A DNA stretch of 64,000 nt from Clostridiaceae bacterium Marseille-Q3526 (GCA_018223375.1 JAGTTS010000002.1:496001-560000); one strand, 5' to 3'; counted from the stretch's first letter, positions 24,948 through 34,118 are shown. Translations and numbers: made by a program. Notes: a model not told the origin generated them from the letters alone.

Positions 24948-24988
24948 AAAGGCCAGGTGCAGCGTCAATCTCTGCATCTGGCCCTTTT
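24948..24988 (-). terminator. Terminator of the Na+ decarboxylase operon
   Basis: 12-bp stem (24972-24983 with 24951-24962, one G-T pair) followed on the minus strand by TTTTTC. Confidence 0.85.
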
Positions 24989-24997
24989 TCCTGCTTT

Positions 24998-26410
24998 TTA
25001 TACAGGATATGCTTTATTTGTCTTGTCTGCTGCCTTCGGATCGATTCCTGTATTCTGAGCTTCTCTGTACTCGAAGAACTCCTTGGCAACCTGTGGGAAC
25101 AGGGCGTAGGTGAGGATATCCTCGTCCTGTGTCTTCCACTGGGACATCTCTGCCTCCAGCTTCTGAAGCTGCGGTTCGATTAAGTCAGCCGGACGGCAGG
25201 TGATTGGCTCTGCCTTTCCAATAGCCTTCTTCTGAACCTCCGGATTAAACGGCTTTACAGTCTGGCCGAATTCTCCCATCAGCAGCTTCTTGGACTCCTT
25301 GGTAAACATCTTGTATCTCTGTCCCATCAGCACGTTTAACACAGCCTGGGTTCCCACAATCTGGGAGGAAGGAGTTACAAGCGGCGGCTCTCCAAAGTCC
25401 TTGCGGACTCTCGGAATCTCCTGAAGCACGTCGTAGTACTTGTCCTCTGCGTGAGCCTCCTTTAACTGGGAAACCAGGTTGGAGAGCATGCCTCCCGGAA
25501 CCTGGTAGCGCAGCGTGTTGATATCTACGCCCAGAACCTTTGTATTCATCAGGCCGCTCTTTAATGCTTCCTCTCTCATCGGACGGAAGTAATCTGCGAT
25601 CTCTGCCAGAGCTTCCTTATTAAGTCCCGTGTCAAACGGAGTGCCGCTGAAGGTCTCCGCCATTACCTCGGTAGCCGGCTGGCTTGTTCCCAGGGCAAAT
25701 GGGGAGATAGCCGTGTCGATAATATCGCAGCCGGATTCCACTGCCTTTAAGTAGGTCATAGAAGCCACGCCAGACGTGTAGTGAGTATGCAGATCAATCG
25801 GAAGCTTGGTAGATTCCTTCAGAGCAGTCACAAGCTCTTCTGCCGCATATGGAGTTAAAAGTCCTGCCATATCCTTAATGCAGAGAGAGTCTGCGCCCAT
25901 ATCCTCGATTTCCTTGGCAATGTTTTTCCAGTAGTCAAGGGTGTAGGCGTCTCCCAGCGTATAGGAGAGCGCTACCTGAGCATGTCCTTTTTCCTTGTTG
26001 GCAGCTTTTACCGCTGTCTTTAAGTTTCTGATATCGTTTAAGCAGTCGAAAATACGGATAATGTCAATTCCGTTTGCGATGGATTTCTGAACGAAATATT
26101 CCACTACGTCGTCAGCATAGTGATTATAGCCAAGAATATTCTGTCCTCTGAACAGCATCTGGAGCTTTGTGTTCTTAAATCCGTCTCTCAGCTTTCTCAG
26201 TCTCTCCCATGGATCTTCCTTTAAGAAGCGCAGAGAAGCGTCAAAGGTAGCTCCGCCCCAGCACTCGACAGCGTGGTAGCCTACCTTATCCATCTTATCA
26301 ATAATCGGGAGCATCTGCTCCGTCGTCATCCTCGTCGCGATCAAAGACTGGTGGGCGTCCCGCAGGACAGTCTCCACAATCTTAACCGGCTTTTTCTCTA
26401 TCTTTGCCAT
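24998..26410 (-). CDS. Carboxyltransferase 5S subunit, oxaloacetate decarboxylase alpha-like (no biotin domain)
   Basis: About 470 residues. TIM-barrel carboxyltransferase of the pyruvate carboxylase/OadA type: VETVLRDAHQSLIATRM near the N-terminus, WGGATFDASLRFL near 55, metal-ligand DLHTHYTSG near 205, and a PYC_OADA domain after 300. Full OadA proteins carry a C-terminal biotinyl domain; here the chain ends before it, so biotin must come from the separate carrier at 27615. It should move CO2 between oxaloacetate/pyruvate and biotin. ATG 26410 is 8 bp after GGAGG. Last gene of the operon, 21 bp after the beta subunit. Confidence 0.88.
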   Translation of the reverse strand: MAKIEKKPVKIVETVLRDAHQSLIATRMTTEQMLPIIDKMDKVGYHAVECWGGATFDASLRFLKEDPWERLRKLRDGFKNTKLQMLFRGQNILGYNHYADDVVEYFVQKSIANGIDIIRIFDCLNDIRNLKTAVKAANKEKGHAQVALSYTLGDAYTLDYWKNIAKEIEDMGADSLCIKDMAGLLTPYAAEELVTALKESTKLPIDLHTHYTSGVASMTYLKAVESGCDIIDTAISPFALGTSQPATEVMAETFSGTPFDTGLNKEALAEIADYFRPMREEALKSGLMNTKVLGVDINTLRYQVPGGMLSNLVSQLKEAHAEDKYYDVLQEIPRVRKDFGEPPLVTPSSQIVGTQAVLNVLMGQRYKMFTKESKKLLMGEFGQTVKPFNPEVQKKAIGKAEPITCRPADLIEPQLQKLEAEMSQWKTQDEDILTYALFPQVAKEFFEYREAQNTGIDPKAADKTNKAYPV

Positions 26411-26431
26411 CGTCATTTCCTCCTCTAAATT

Positions 26432-27583
26432 TTACTGGATTCCAAATATCGCCATAAAGGTTCCGGCCGCTACGGCAGTACCGATTACTCCCGCCACGTT
26501 CGGTCCCATAGCGTGCATCAGAAGGAAGTTGGTCGGATCTGCTTCAGCTCCTACCTTCTGAGATACGCGGGCAGCCATCGGAACAGCGGATACGCCTGCC
26601 GAACCAATCAGCGGATTCACCCTGCCATGCGTTGCCTTGCACATAAGCTTTCCAAATAAAACTCCTGCTGCCGTTCCGAAGGCAAAGGCTACCAGTCCCA
26701 GAACAACAATCTTGATTGTATCCAGGTTTAAGAAAGCCTCTGCGCTGGTAGTCGCGCCTACGGAGGTTCCCAGGAAAATAACTACAATGTACATTAACGC
26801 GTTGGAAGCCGTCTCTGTGAGCTGTTTTACTACGCCGCACTCTCTGAACAGGTTTCCGAGCATCAGCATGCCTACCAGAGGAGCTGTTGTGGGAAGAATC
26901 AGACATACGACTACTGTTACAACGATTGGGAACAGGATCTTCTCCAGCTTGGAAACCGGACGGAGCTGCTCCATCTTGATCTTTCTCTCCTCCTCTGTGG
27001 TGAAGAGCTTCATAATCGGCGGCTGGATAATCGGCACCAGAGCCATGTAGGAGTATGCGGCAACGGCAATCGGTCCCATCAGGCCTGTCTGTCCCAGCTT
27101 TCCAGCCAGGAAAATAGAAGTAGGGCCGTCTGCTCCTCCGATGATGGAGATAGCTGCGGCAGCTTTGTCATTGAATCCCATAAAGATGGCCAGGAAATAA
27201 GCGGCATAAATACCGAACTGAGCCGCAGCTCCTAAAAGGAAGCTGGACGGGTTGGCAATCAGGGGGCCAAAGTCAGTCATCGCGCCTACGCCCATGAAAA
27301 TCAGGGAAGGCAGAATACTCCACTCGTCTAACAGGTAAAAATAGTGGAGAAGTCCTCCCACTCCATTGGACGACTCTTCAATCGACATCATAATATCCGG
27401 ATAGATATTTACAAGCAGCATACCGAAGGAAATCGGAACTAACAGAAGCGGCTCAAATCCTTTTTTGATAGCCAGGAAAAGGAACACAAAGGCCACTAAA
27501 ATCATGATCAGGTTTCCAAAGGTCAGATTAAAGAATGCTGTCTGGTGAAGAAGATTGGACAATGTTGATGTTATATATTCCAT
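26432..27583 (-). CDS. Na+-translocating decarboxylase beta subunit
   Basis: 383 residues with about nine to eleven hydrophobic helices. The family hallmark GGADGPTSIF (about residue 148) holds the Asp that binds Na+ and couples decarboxylation of carboxybiotin to Na+ export (OadB/GcdB/MmdB family). It makes the whole operon a membrane energy converter. It lies between the biotin carrier and the 5S subunit with short spacers. A substrate-specific name cannot be given, because the beta subunit is shared by all members of the family. Confidence 0.92.
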   Translation of the reverse strand: MEYITSTLSNLLHQTAFFNLTFGNLIMILVAFVFLFLAIKKGFEPLLLVPISFGMLLVNIYPDIMMSIEESSNGVGGLLHYFYLLDEWSILPSLIFMGVGAMTDFGPLIANPSSFLLGAAAQFGIYAAYFLAIFMGFNDKAAAAISIIGGADGPTSIFLAGKLGQTGLMGPIAVAAYSYMALVPIIQPPIMKLFTTEEERKIKMEQLRPVSKLEKILFPIVVTVVVCLILPTTAPLVGMLMLGNLFRECGVVKQLTETASNALMYIVVIFLGTSVGATTSAEAFLNLDTIKIVVLGLVAFAFGTAAGVLFGKLMCKATHGRVNPLIGSAGVSAVPMAARVSQKVGAEADPTNFLLMHAMGPNVAGVIGTAVAAGTFMAIFGIQ

Positions 27584-27614
27584 GTTTATCCCTCCAAACG
27601 GATTTACGCATTCA

Positions 27615-28031
27615 TTAGTTTAAAGTCGCAAGTGTCGCTCCTGGCTCTACCATCTCGCCTACTGATACGTTGACGCTCGCAACCGTTCCGTCCTCCGGAG
27701 CTACAATCTCGTTCTCCATCTTCATAGCCTCAAGAATCAGGATTACCTGTCCTTTCTTAACAGCTGCTCCTACGGACGTCTTCACGCCGAGAATCTTGCC
27801 AGGCATGGGCGCGCTGACTGTAATGGAGCCTGCTGCCGGTGCAGCTGCTGGAGCCGGGGCTGCTGGGGCTGGTGCGGGAGCCGGGGCTGGTGCAGGAGCT
27901 GGGGCCGGGGCTGGTGCCGCCGGTGCTGGAGCTGCCGGTCTTGCTGCCGGTGCGGAAGCCTTTCCTGTAAAGCCCTCCTCTACTGTTACTTCATAAACAT
28001 TTCCATTTACTGTAATTGTATAATTTTTCAT
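27615..28031 (-). CDS. Biotin carrier subunit of the decarboxylase
   Basis: 138 residues: a short N-terminal strand region (MKNYTITVNGNVYEVTVEEG), a flexible Ala-Pro linker (about 30-65) and a biotinyl domain with the biotinylation site EAMKMENEI (Lys near residue 103). It carries CO2 from the carboxyltransferase to the beta subunit. The repetitive GC-rich linker DNA stands out locally. Confidence 0.93.
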   Translation of the reverse strand: MKNYTITVNGNVYEVTVEEGFTGKASAPAARPAAPAPAAPAPAPAPAPAPAPAPAPAAPAPAAAPAAGSITVSAPMPGKILGVKTSVGAAVKKGQVILILEAMKMENEIVAPEDGTVASVNVSVGEMVEPGATLATLN

Positions 28032-28061
28032 GATTCTTTCCTCCTGGTTTATTCTTTCTCG

Positions 28062-28964
28062 TTAAGCTCTCTTCCAATTAGAGCCTGATTTTCTGCGGAT
28101 AGAACGAACGACAAGTCCTTCTGCCGGAACCTTCTGAGCTGCCGAAATTGCGGCTGTAATTACTGCTACTAATTCCATATCGTCTGCCAGATTTTCTTCA
28201 CAGCTCTCCTCAGGCTGTACCAGGGCCGGCGCTGGAGCTGCCGCTGGTGCTGGTGCCGCCGGTGCTGGAACTGGAGCTACCGGCTTTGCCGGAACTGGGG
28301 CCGGAGCGCTCTCTTTTGCCGTTTTATCTTCCTTCTTCGCACCCCAGCTGTTTACCATCTTCAGACGGCTGATAATAAAGCTGATGAAAAGAAGCACAAC
28401 AAATACAGTTCCCATACCCATAAGCATATTTAAGAAAGCCTTCTGCAGCTTCTCTCCTATGGAATAATCAGGAGTAAATGTCATCTCTGTTACAGTCAGA
28501 ACGCTGCCGCCGTAACCGTCGTCCTCCGCCTTGGCAGTCAGAACAAACTCCATGGTTCTCTGCTCATAAACGGCAGTCAGTTCTACCTGATAAATATCCT
28601 CGCCTTCCGCCTGTACTGTAACAGCCGGCTTTCCAGTTTTTTCATCTGTCTGGATCAGAGGAGCTCCCATCTCGTCTACCTGGAGACTTCCCAGATCTTC
28701 CTTTACAGATTTCCAGGAGCTGAGGGCTGTGGAAATCACAGTATTCTCTGCCTTTTCTGCCTGCTTGATCTGCTCCTCCAGCTCCTCGTCGCTGTAAGCT
28801 GCAAATGCAGCCAGATACTGCCTGGAGCCGTTCACCAGAGTCTCCTCCATCTCGGCTGTAACCTCTTCTGAACCGGAATCCTCTGTTTTTGCACAGCCGG
28901 ACAGAACAAAGAAGCAAGTTATCATGGATAACAGGAGAAGCAGCCGTTTCATATTCTGTTTCAT
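28062..28964 (-). CDS. OadG-type small membrane subunit, lipoprotein-like and extended
   Basis: 300 residues, far longer than the usual 80-100 for OadG. It begins with a lipoprotein signal (LLLLLSMITCFFVLSGC, lipobox Cys near residue 24), then an extracytoplasmic domain of about 150 residues, one transmembrane helix (about 185-205), an Ala-Pro linker and a C-terminal segment (ELVAVITAAISAA then VRSIRRK) as in OadG proteins. OadG holds the peripheral carboxyltransferase to the membrane pump. The extracellular lipoprotein-like part is an addition, common in Clostridia, of unknown purpose. Confidence 0.8.
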   Translation of the reverse strand: MKQNMKRLLLLLSMITCFFVLSGCAKTEDSGSEEVTAEMEETLVNGSRQYLAAFAAYSDEELEEQIKQAEKAENTVISTALSSWKSVKEDLGSLQVDEMGAPLIQTDEKTGKPAVTVQAEGEDIYQVELTAVYEQRTMEFVLTAKAEDDGYGGSVLTVTEMTFTPDYSIGEKLQKAFLNMLMGMGTVFVVLLFISFIISRLKMVNSWGAKKEDKTAKESAPAPVPAKPVAPVPAPAAPAPAAAPAPALVQPEESCEENLADDMELVAVITAAISAAQKVPAEGLVVRSIRRKSGSNWKRA

Positions 28965-28980
28965 ATCTTGTCACCTCGCC

Positions 28981-30432
28981 TTAGACTGTGCCATGCTTCC
29001 TGGATGGACGTCCCTCTCTTTTCGTGAATAACATCTCAAATGCGGCAATTACGCGCTGTCTCGTCTCGTCCGCCTTGATAATATCGTCCACATAGCCTCT
29101 TCCTGCCGCTGCCGCCGCGCTGGACTGGAGAGCCTCATACTCTGCCGCCTTCTCTGAAATCAAGGCAGCCGCTTTGTCAGAAGCGCTGATCTCCTCTGCA
29201 TACATGATCTTCACTGCTGCCGCTGCATCCATCATGCCGATTTTTGCATCCGGCCATGCGTATACGATGTCCGCGCCAATGGACTTGCTGTTCATGGTCA
29301 CATAAGCGCTTCCATAAGCCTCTCCAATCACAACCGTTACCTTCGGCACGTCTGCATTGGCAAACGCATAGGTCAGGCGTCCTGCAGCCTTTGCGATTCT
29401 TCTCTCTGTGCACTTGGACTGCTTGTAGCCCTTTACGTTTACAAGGGCCAGAACCGGAATATTAAAGGCGTCGCAGAAAGAAACGAACTCTGCCGCCTTA
29501 TCGCAGCCTCTTGCTCCAAGAACCGGCTCATACTCTGCAGTCTTCTCATTCTCCTCATCCAATACTTCTGTGCGGTTGGCTACGCATCCTACCGTCATAC
29601 CGTTCAGGCGGATAAAGGCAGTTACCATCTCCGGGCCGTAGTTTTCCTTCACCTCAAAGAAGAAGCCGTCGTCGGAAATCATGGAAAGGGCCTTTCCTGT
29701 GTCTCCCCTGAAGCTCTCGATATTTTCACAGAGGCGGTTTAAATCGTCGCTGCACTCGTCATAGGACATGTCGTCCTCATTGTTAGCCGGAAGAACAGAG
29801 ACGAGAGTCCGAACCTTCGCAAGAATCTCCTCCGCGCTTCCCACCACGTCAGCCAGTCCTGATTCGCCGCTCTGGAAATCTGCTGAAGCGGTATCGCACT
29901 TTTTCTCATCATTTCCAGCGAGAGCGTTTGGAGAATTGACAAACATCTTTGCTTTCTCTTCCATGAAAACGAAATCTGCAATCGCAGAGGAAACAGCCAT
30001 GCCGCCTCCGCAGCTTCCAAATACCGCGCAGATCTGCGGAACTACGCCGGAAGCCATGGTCTGATTCAGATACATCTGTCCAAAACCGTCCAGAGCGTCT
30101 GTCGCCTCCTGAAGCCTTAAACCAGAGCAGTCTACCAGGCCAATCACAGGAGCTCCCATTTTCATAGCCATCCGGTATACGTTGGAAATTTTCTTCGCAT
30201 GCATCTCTCCCACAGAACCTCCCATAACAGAAGCGTCCTGGCTGTATACATACACCAGATTTCCCTCAATCGTGCCGTAACCGGTGATTACGCCGTCAGC
30301 GGCGGTATTCTGCGCCGCCATGTTAAAGTCGGTGCTTCTTGCCTTCACATAAGCTCCAACTTCAACAAAACTGTTATCATCAAGTAAAGCTTCAATTCTT
30401 TTACCTGCTGATGTGTTCGCTGAATTACTCAT
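28981..30432 (-). CDS. Acyl-CoA carboxyltransferase subunit (12S/MmdA-like)
   Basis: About 483 residues with the two crotonase-type halves of acyl-CoA carboxyltransferases: N-half oxyanion region GSCGGGMAVSSAIADF (about 145-160), C-half GEAYGSAYVTMNSKSIGADI (about 375-394). Related to methylmalonyl-CoA decarboxylase alpha and propionyl-CoA carboxylase beta; substrate not deducible. ATG 30432 has GGAGG 8 bp upstream. First gene of an operon that also holds a 5S carboxyltransferase, so two different substrates could share one biotin carrier. Confidence 0.85.
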   Translation of the reverse strand: MSNSANTSAGKRIEALLDDNSFVEVGAYVKARSTDFNMAAQNTAADGVITGYGTIEGNLVYVYSQDASVMGGSVGEMHAKKISNVYRMAMKMGAPVIGLVDCSGLRLQEATDALDGFGQMYLNQTMASGVVPQICAVFGSCGGGMAVSSAIADFVFMEEKAKMFVNSPNALAGNDEKKCDTASADFQSGESGLADVVGSAEEILAKVRTLVSVLPANNEDDMSYDECSDDLNRLCENIESFRGDTGKALSMISDDGFFFEVKENYGPEMVTAFIRLNGMTVGCVANRTEVLDEENEKTAEYEPVLGARGCDKAAEFVSFCDAFNIPVLALVNVKGYKQSKCTERRIAKAAGRLTYAFANADVPKVTVVIGEAYGSAYVTMNSKSIGADIVYAWPDAKIGMMDAAAAVKIMYAEEISASDKAAALISEKAAEYEALQSSAAAAAGRGYVDDIIKADETRQRVIAAFEMLFTKREGRPSRKHGTV

Positions 30433-30516
30433 TTTGCAGTCCTCCATTTGAATTAGTTTGACTTGGTATGCTTAGTAAAAGAGATACTTTTGCAGTCCCA
30501 ATTTTGCCTAGCTTAT

Positions 30517-30545
30517 ATTGTATATGCTTATTGCATAAATTGCAA
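30517..30545 (-). promoter_or_regulatory. Promoter of the decarboxylase operon
   Basis: Minus strand TTGCAA (30540-30545), 17 bp, TACAAT (30517-30522); about 85 bp of leader before the start codon. Confidence 0.6.
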
Positions 30546-30636
30546 GTTTTATTGTATGAAATGCTCTAATATTCACACAATCATAATATCCTTCCTGCAC
30601 TGGAATTTTTCCGCAGATCTGGCGGATTCTTTTTTA

Positions 30637-30668
30637 GAAATATCCTGCGCCAAAGCGGCTCATACTAA
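30637..30668 (+). promoter_or_regulatory. Possible sigma-E promoter of cotJ operon 1
   Basis: CATACTAA (30661-30668) resembles the sigma-E -10 (CATACAAT) and GAAATAT (30637-30643) the -35. The spacing (17 bp) is longer than the usual 13-15, so this is weak. Confidence 0.35.
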
Positions 30669-30740
30669 AAGCAGGCAGTTCACGCGCGGCATTTAAACCG
30701 CCTGGCTGCCACGATACCAACAGAAAGGAAGTGTCTGTCT

Positions 30741-30926
30741 ATGACTACAGTAAATGATGATCAGCTGGATTGCGGCTGCTCCTGCCGCCTGGATCTGGCG
30801 ATTGCTTCTGTCCCACGCCAGTCCTGGGAGGAGCCTCAGGATTTGGAAACCGCTCTGCTGCACGGCTGTCTGTTCCCTTCCCTCGATATGCCTTTTTTCG
30901 CAGGAGGTGACGCCTATGTTAGGTAA
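30741..30926 (+). CDS. cotJA: Spore coat protein CotJA (operon 1)
   Basis: 61 residues. The C-terminal HGCLFPSLDMPFFAGG is the CotJA signature. Small inner-coat protein made in the mother cell. It overlaps the start of cotJB by 11 bp, as usual for cotJABC. It contains several cysteines near the N-terminus (CGCSC), which are unusual compared with the Bacillus protein. Confidence 0.8.
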   Translation: MTTVNDDQLDCGCSCRLDLAIASVPRQSWEEPQDLETALLHGCLFPSLDMPFFAGGDAYVR

Positions 30927-31197
30927 TGCAGAAACGCCAAGCCGCTCTGCCCTTCTTCACGAGATTGACAAGGTGAGCTTTGCAGTCAATGATTTAACGC
31001 TCTACCTGGATACCCATCCAGACTGCCAGGAAGGCCTGGCCCGCTTTCAGAAGGAAGCGGCCAGACGGAAGGAGCTTATGAACCAGTATGCCAAAGCCTA
31101 CGGCCCGTTGACTGCCGGCTGCGTCTGCGATCTGGGCGGCGCAGACCGCTGGAGTCTTCAGGACGGACCCGCGCCCTGGGAAGGAGGAATGATTTAA
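30916..31197 (+). CDS. cotJB: Spore coat protein CotJB (operon 1)
   Basis: 93 residues: HEIDKVSFAVNDLTLYLDTH (residues 15-34) is the family core, and the C-terminus ends PWEGGMI as in other CotJB proteins. AGGAGG lies 8 bp before ATG 30916. A larger in-frame reading to 30754 has no ribosome site and runs through cotJA, so it is rejected. Confidence 0.88.
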   Translation: MLGNAETPSRSALLHEIDKVSFAVNDLTLYLDTHPDCQEGLARFQKEAARRKELMNQYAKAYGPLTAGCVCDLGGADRWSLQDGPAPWEGGMI

Positions 31198-31815
31198 ATG
31201 TGGACCTATGAAAAACGTCTCCAGTTTCCTGTCAACATTAAAACAGTCTGTCCGAAAACGGCCCAGCTGATTATCAGCCAATTCGGCGGCCCTGACGGGG
31301 AGCTGGCCGCTTCCATGCGTTACCTCTCCCAGAGATATTCCATGCCCTGCCGGAAAATCAGCGGACTTTTGACAGATATCGGAACAGAGGAGCTGGCTCA
31401 TCTTGAGATTATCTGTTCCATCATCTTTCAGCTTACAAGGAATATGAAGCCTGAGGACGCCAGAACTGCCGGTTTCGACGCCTACTATATCGACCATACC
31501 GCCGCTCTGTGGCCCCAGTCGGCCGGAGGAGTTCCTTTTAACGCCTGCGAATTTCAGAGCAAGGGAGACGCCATCACCGATTTGACGGAGGATCTGTCTG
31601 CGGAACAGAAAGCCCGGACCACCTACGACAATCTGCTGCGTGTCATCACGGATCCGGACGTAAAAGCTCCTCTCCGGTTTCTCCGCGCCAGGGAGATTGT
31701 CCATTTCCAGCGGTTTGGTGAAGCGCTGGAACAGCTGAAGGATTCTCTGGACAGGAAAAATTATTATTATTTTAACCCAGAATTTGACAAGCAATTCATG
31801 AAAACAGAAATTTAA
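31198..31815 (+). CDS. cotJC: Spore coat protein CotJC, manganese-catalase family (operon 1)
   Basis: 205 residues, ferritin-like four-helix fold. Metal-ligand motif EELAHLEI near residue 65 and a second set in the KARTTYDNLLR and REIVHFQRF helices (about 140 and 170). Family members are coat-associated manganese catalases. It starts directly after the cotJB stop. About 65-70% of positions look identical to the second copy at 44650. Confidence 0.9.
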   Translation: MWTYEKRLQFPVNIKTVCPKTAQLIISQFGGPDGELAASMRYLSQRYSMPCRKISGLLTDIGTEELAHLEIICSIIFQLTRNMKPEDARTAGFDAYYIDHTAALWPQSAGGVPFNACEFQSKGDAITDLTEDLSAEQKARTTYDNLLRVITDPDVKAPLRFLRAREIVHFQRFGEALEQLKDSLDRKNYYYFNPEFDKQFMKTEI

Positions 31816-31851
31816 ACAGAAATTTAATAGGACGCTTTTTCCTATGAAATG

Positions 31852-31903
31852 AAAATGGGATCTCTGCATCCGCCAAAAAAGCGAAGGCAGGGATCCCATT
31901 TTT
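31852..31903. terminator. Bidirectional terminator, cotJ operon 1 / BI-1 gene
   Basis: Long hairpin AAAATGGGATC...GGATCCCATTTT with T-runs on both sides; it serves converging transcripts. Confidence 0.85.
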
Positions 31904-31907
31904 ATCC

Positions 31908-32618
31908 TTAATCTCTGTTCCTTGCAAACAGTCTTAAAAGATACAGGAATATATTGATAAAGTCCAGGTACAGCTCCAGCGCTGAGAAGATAGACGCCTT
32001 GGCTAATAATTCCTCATTTCCGGAAAACATCTGATAATTTCTGCGGATCATGCCCACATCGTAGGCAGTCAGCCCCAGAAAGATCAGGATTCCCACATAG
32101 CACATGATCGTTTCCATGGAAGTCAGGTTTAAAAACATGGCCAGAAACTGGAATACCACGAGGAAAATCAGTCCGCCTATTAAGAGGGGGCGGATTCCTG
32201 ACAGATCAACCCTGGCAATGTAGGATACTCCGGCCATCAGTCCGAAAAAGACTGCCGTAGCCCCAAAAATAAACATCAGCATGCCGGAACCTATTATCAG
32301 GAAGTAAGCGGAAAATACCACCCCGTTTAAAGCTGAATACAGCAGAAACATGGCTCTGGCTGTTCCCACAGAAATCTTGTGGACTCTGGCTGACATAAAA
32401 ATCACTACCAAAAGCTCTGCTCCTGTCAGCATCAGGATTCCATAGCTGTTTGAAAATACTAAAAGCACAAGGCCTGTGGCATAGCTGGCATAGGTCATGG
32501 CAAAGGTAACGAGAAGGCCGGCAAACATCCAGAGAAACGTCTTCGCCGTATACGCTGACAGGCTCTCTCTTTGGCTGGCCTGGATTTCTCCCCACTGGTT
32601 CATAGAATTGTACTCCAT
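31908..32618 (-). CDS. Bax inhibitor-1/YccA family membrane protein
   Basis: About 236 residues, seven hydrophobic helices, charged N-terminus (MEYNSMNQWGEIQASQ) and the C-terminal ALELYLDFINIFLYLLR typical of the family. Members act as calcium-leak channels or in membrane stress and protease (FtsH) contexts; the role here is unknown. The start was set at 32618 with AAAGGA upstream; a longer frame to 32690 would overlap the MATE gene. It follows that gene by 20 bp. Confidence 0.88.
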   Translation of the reverse strand: MEYNSMNQWGEIQASQRESLSAYTAKTFLWMFAGLLVTFAMTYASYATGLVLLVFSNSYGILMLTGAELLVVIFMSARVHKISVGTARAMFLLYSALNGVVFSAYFLIIGSGMLMFIFGATAVFFGLMAGVSYIARVDLSGIRPLLIGGLIFLVVFQFLAMFLNLTSMETIMCYVGILIFLGLTAYDVGMIRRNYQMFSGNEELLAKASIFSALELYLDFINIFLYLLRLFARNRD

Positions 32619-32637
32619 ACACACCGTTCCTTTCTTT

Positions 32638-34065
32638 TTATACTGCTCCAGCATGTTTTCTTCTGCGCCGCAGCCTCGGAAGAGGAACATTGAATTTCTT
32701 CAGAGAACTGAAGCAGTAGAAATACACCAGGAATAAAATACTTGTAATACTCCAGGTAAGCGGATAGCTGAACACCACAGTAAGGATGTCCGGCTTCAGC
32801 GGAACCGCCACAAGGATCCAGAGGACTCTCAGGGCGCACACTCCTACTGCCGTCATAATCATGGGAATCCAGCAGTCCCCTGTGCCTCTCAGCGCGCCGG
32901 AAAGAACCTCGATACACACATAGGTGGCGAAGGCCGGAACCAGGAAATGAAGAATTTCCATTCCCTTGGCTATTACCGCCGCATCTGCCGTAAACATGAG
33001 ATAAATATAGCCGCCTCCCAGGTACAGGGTTACACTTAAAATAGCCGTAATGAGGAAGCTGAGTCCCAGACACACATAAATTCCCCGCTTTACCCGGTCC
33101 AGTTTTCCCGCGCCGTAATTCTGCCCTACAAACGTAGTGATGGAAATACCCAGAGCACTGATAATCATCCAGTAAACGCTGTCGATTTTACTGTAAGCCG
33201 TCCACGCTGCCACTGTGTCTGTTCCCAGAGAGTTTACGCTGCTCTGGATAATGATGTTGGAGGCAGAGTACATCACGGACTGGAGGCCAGCCGGCAGGCC
33301 AATCCGCACAATACGCATTACTATGAACAGATTCAGACGGATCTTTCGAATCACCAGCCTGTAGGAATCCTTTGTGCGAAGAAGCTGGAGCACAACCAAA
33401 ACTGCGCTGACAAGCTGGGACACAATCGTCGCAATCGCCGCTCCCCGCACATCCAGCCGAAGCCAGACAACCAGCATCAGATCCAGCACAATATTGGTAA
33501 AGCAGCTGGCCATCAGGTAGTATAGAGGCCGCTTGGAATCTCCGATTGCCCTTAAAATACCGGCTCCCATGTTGTAAACCAGGTTTGGAATAATTCCCAG
33601 AAAATAAATTCTGATGTAGGACAGGGAATACTGCATAATATCATCCGGCGTTCCCATGGCCCGCAGGGCTATGGGGGAGGCGGCGATTCCAATGACCATA
33701 AGTCCTACTCCGCAGGCCAGAGAGAAGGCGATCGCCGTGTGAACAGCCTCGCTGACTCTCTTTTCTCTTCCTCCCCCGTAAAACTGGGAGATAATAACCG
33801 TCGCGCCGGAGGAGAGGCCCACAAAGAAGCCGACTAAAAGATTAATCAGCGTTCCCGTGCTTCCTCCTACCGCCGCCAGCGCTTCTTTTCCCACAAACCG
33901 GCCTACAATCACTGCGTCTACTGTGTTGTAAAGCTGCTGAAAAAACGTACCAAATAAAATAGGAAAGAAAAAAATGAGGAGCTGCTTCCAGATGACTCCC
34001 TCTGTTATGCCATTTCCCTGTTTTCCCTTCTTTCCCGCATTCCGCTCTTTTGCCATGGCATTCAT
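32638..34065 (-). CDS. MATE-family efflux transporter
   Basis: 475 residues, twelve hydrophobic helices, two MatE repeats starting WKQLLIFFFPILFGTFFQQL and LNLFIVMRIVRIGLPAG. It probably exports small organic cations or drugs in exchange for Na+ or H+; substrate unknown. ATG 34065 has GGGGAG upstream. The basic C-terminus (PRLRRRRKHAG) is cytoplasmic. Likely cotranscribed with the BI-1 family gene. Confidence 0.9.
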   Translation of the reverse strand: MNAMAKERNAGKKGKQGNGITEGVIWKQLLIFFFPILFGTFFQQLYNTVDAVIVGRFVGKEALAAVGGSTGTLINLLVGFFVGLSSGATVIISQFYGGGREKRVSEAVHTAIAFSLACGVGLMVIGIAASPIALRAMGTPDDIMQYSLSYIRIYFLGIIPNLVYNMGAGILRAIGDSKRPLYYLMASCFTNIVLDLMLVVWLRLDVRGAAIATIVSQLVSAVLVVLQLLRTKDSYRLVIRKIRLNLFIVMRIVRIGLPAGLQSVMYSASNIIIQSSVNSLGTDTVAAWTAYSKIDSVYWMIISALGISITTFVGQNYGAGKLDRVKRGIYVCLGLSFLITAILSVTLYLGGGYIYLMFTADAAVIAKGMEILHFLVPAFATYVCIEVLSGALRGTGDCWIPMIMTAVGVCALRVLWILVAVPLKPDILTVVFSYPLTWSITSILFLVYFYCFSSLKKFNVPLPRLRRRRKHAGAV

Positions 34066-34118
34066 ACCTTCTCCCCTTTTCGTATTGTAAGGATTTATCT
34101 GTCTGTGTCTATTTCTGA

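Noticed and set aside
27840..27960. Repetitive GC-rich stretch as tandem repeat or CRISPR-like array
   Set aside because: It is the Ala-Pro linker of the biotin carrier gene, read in frame.
30994..31899. Long minus-strand frame opposite cotJB/cotJC
   Set aside because: Antisense of well-recognised spore coat genes; no ribosome site.
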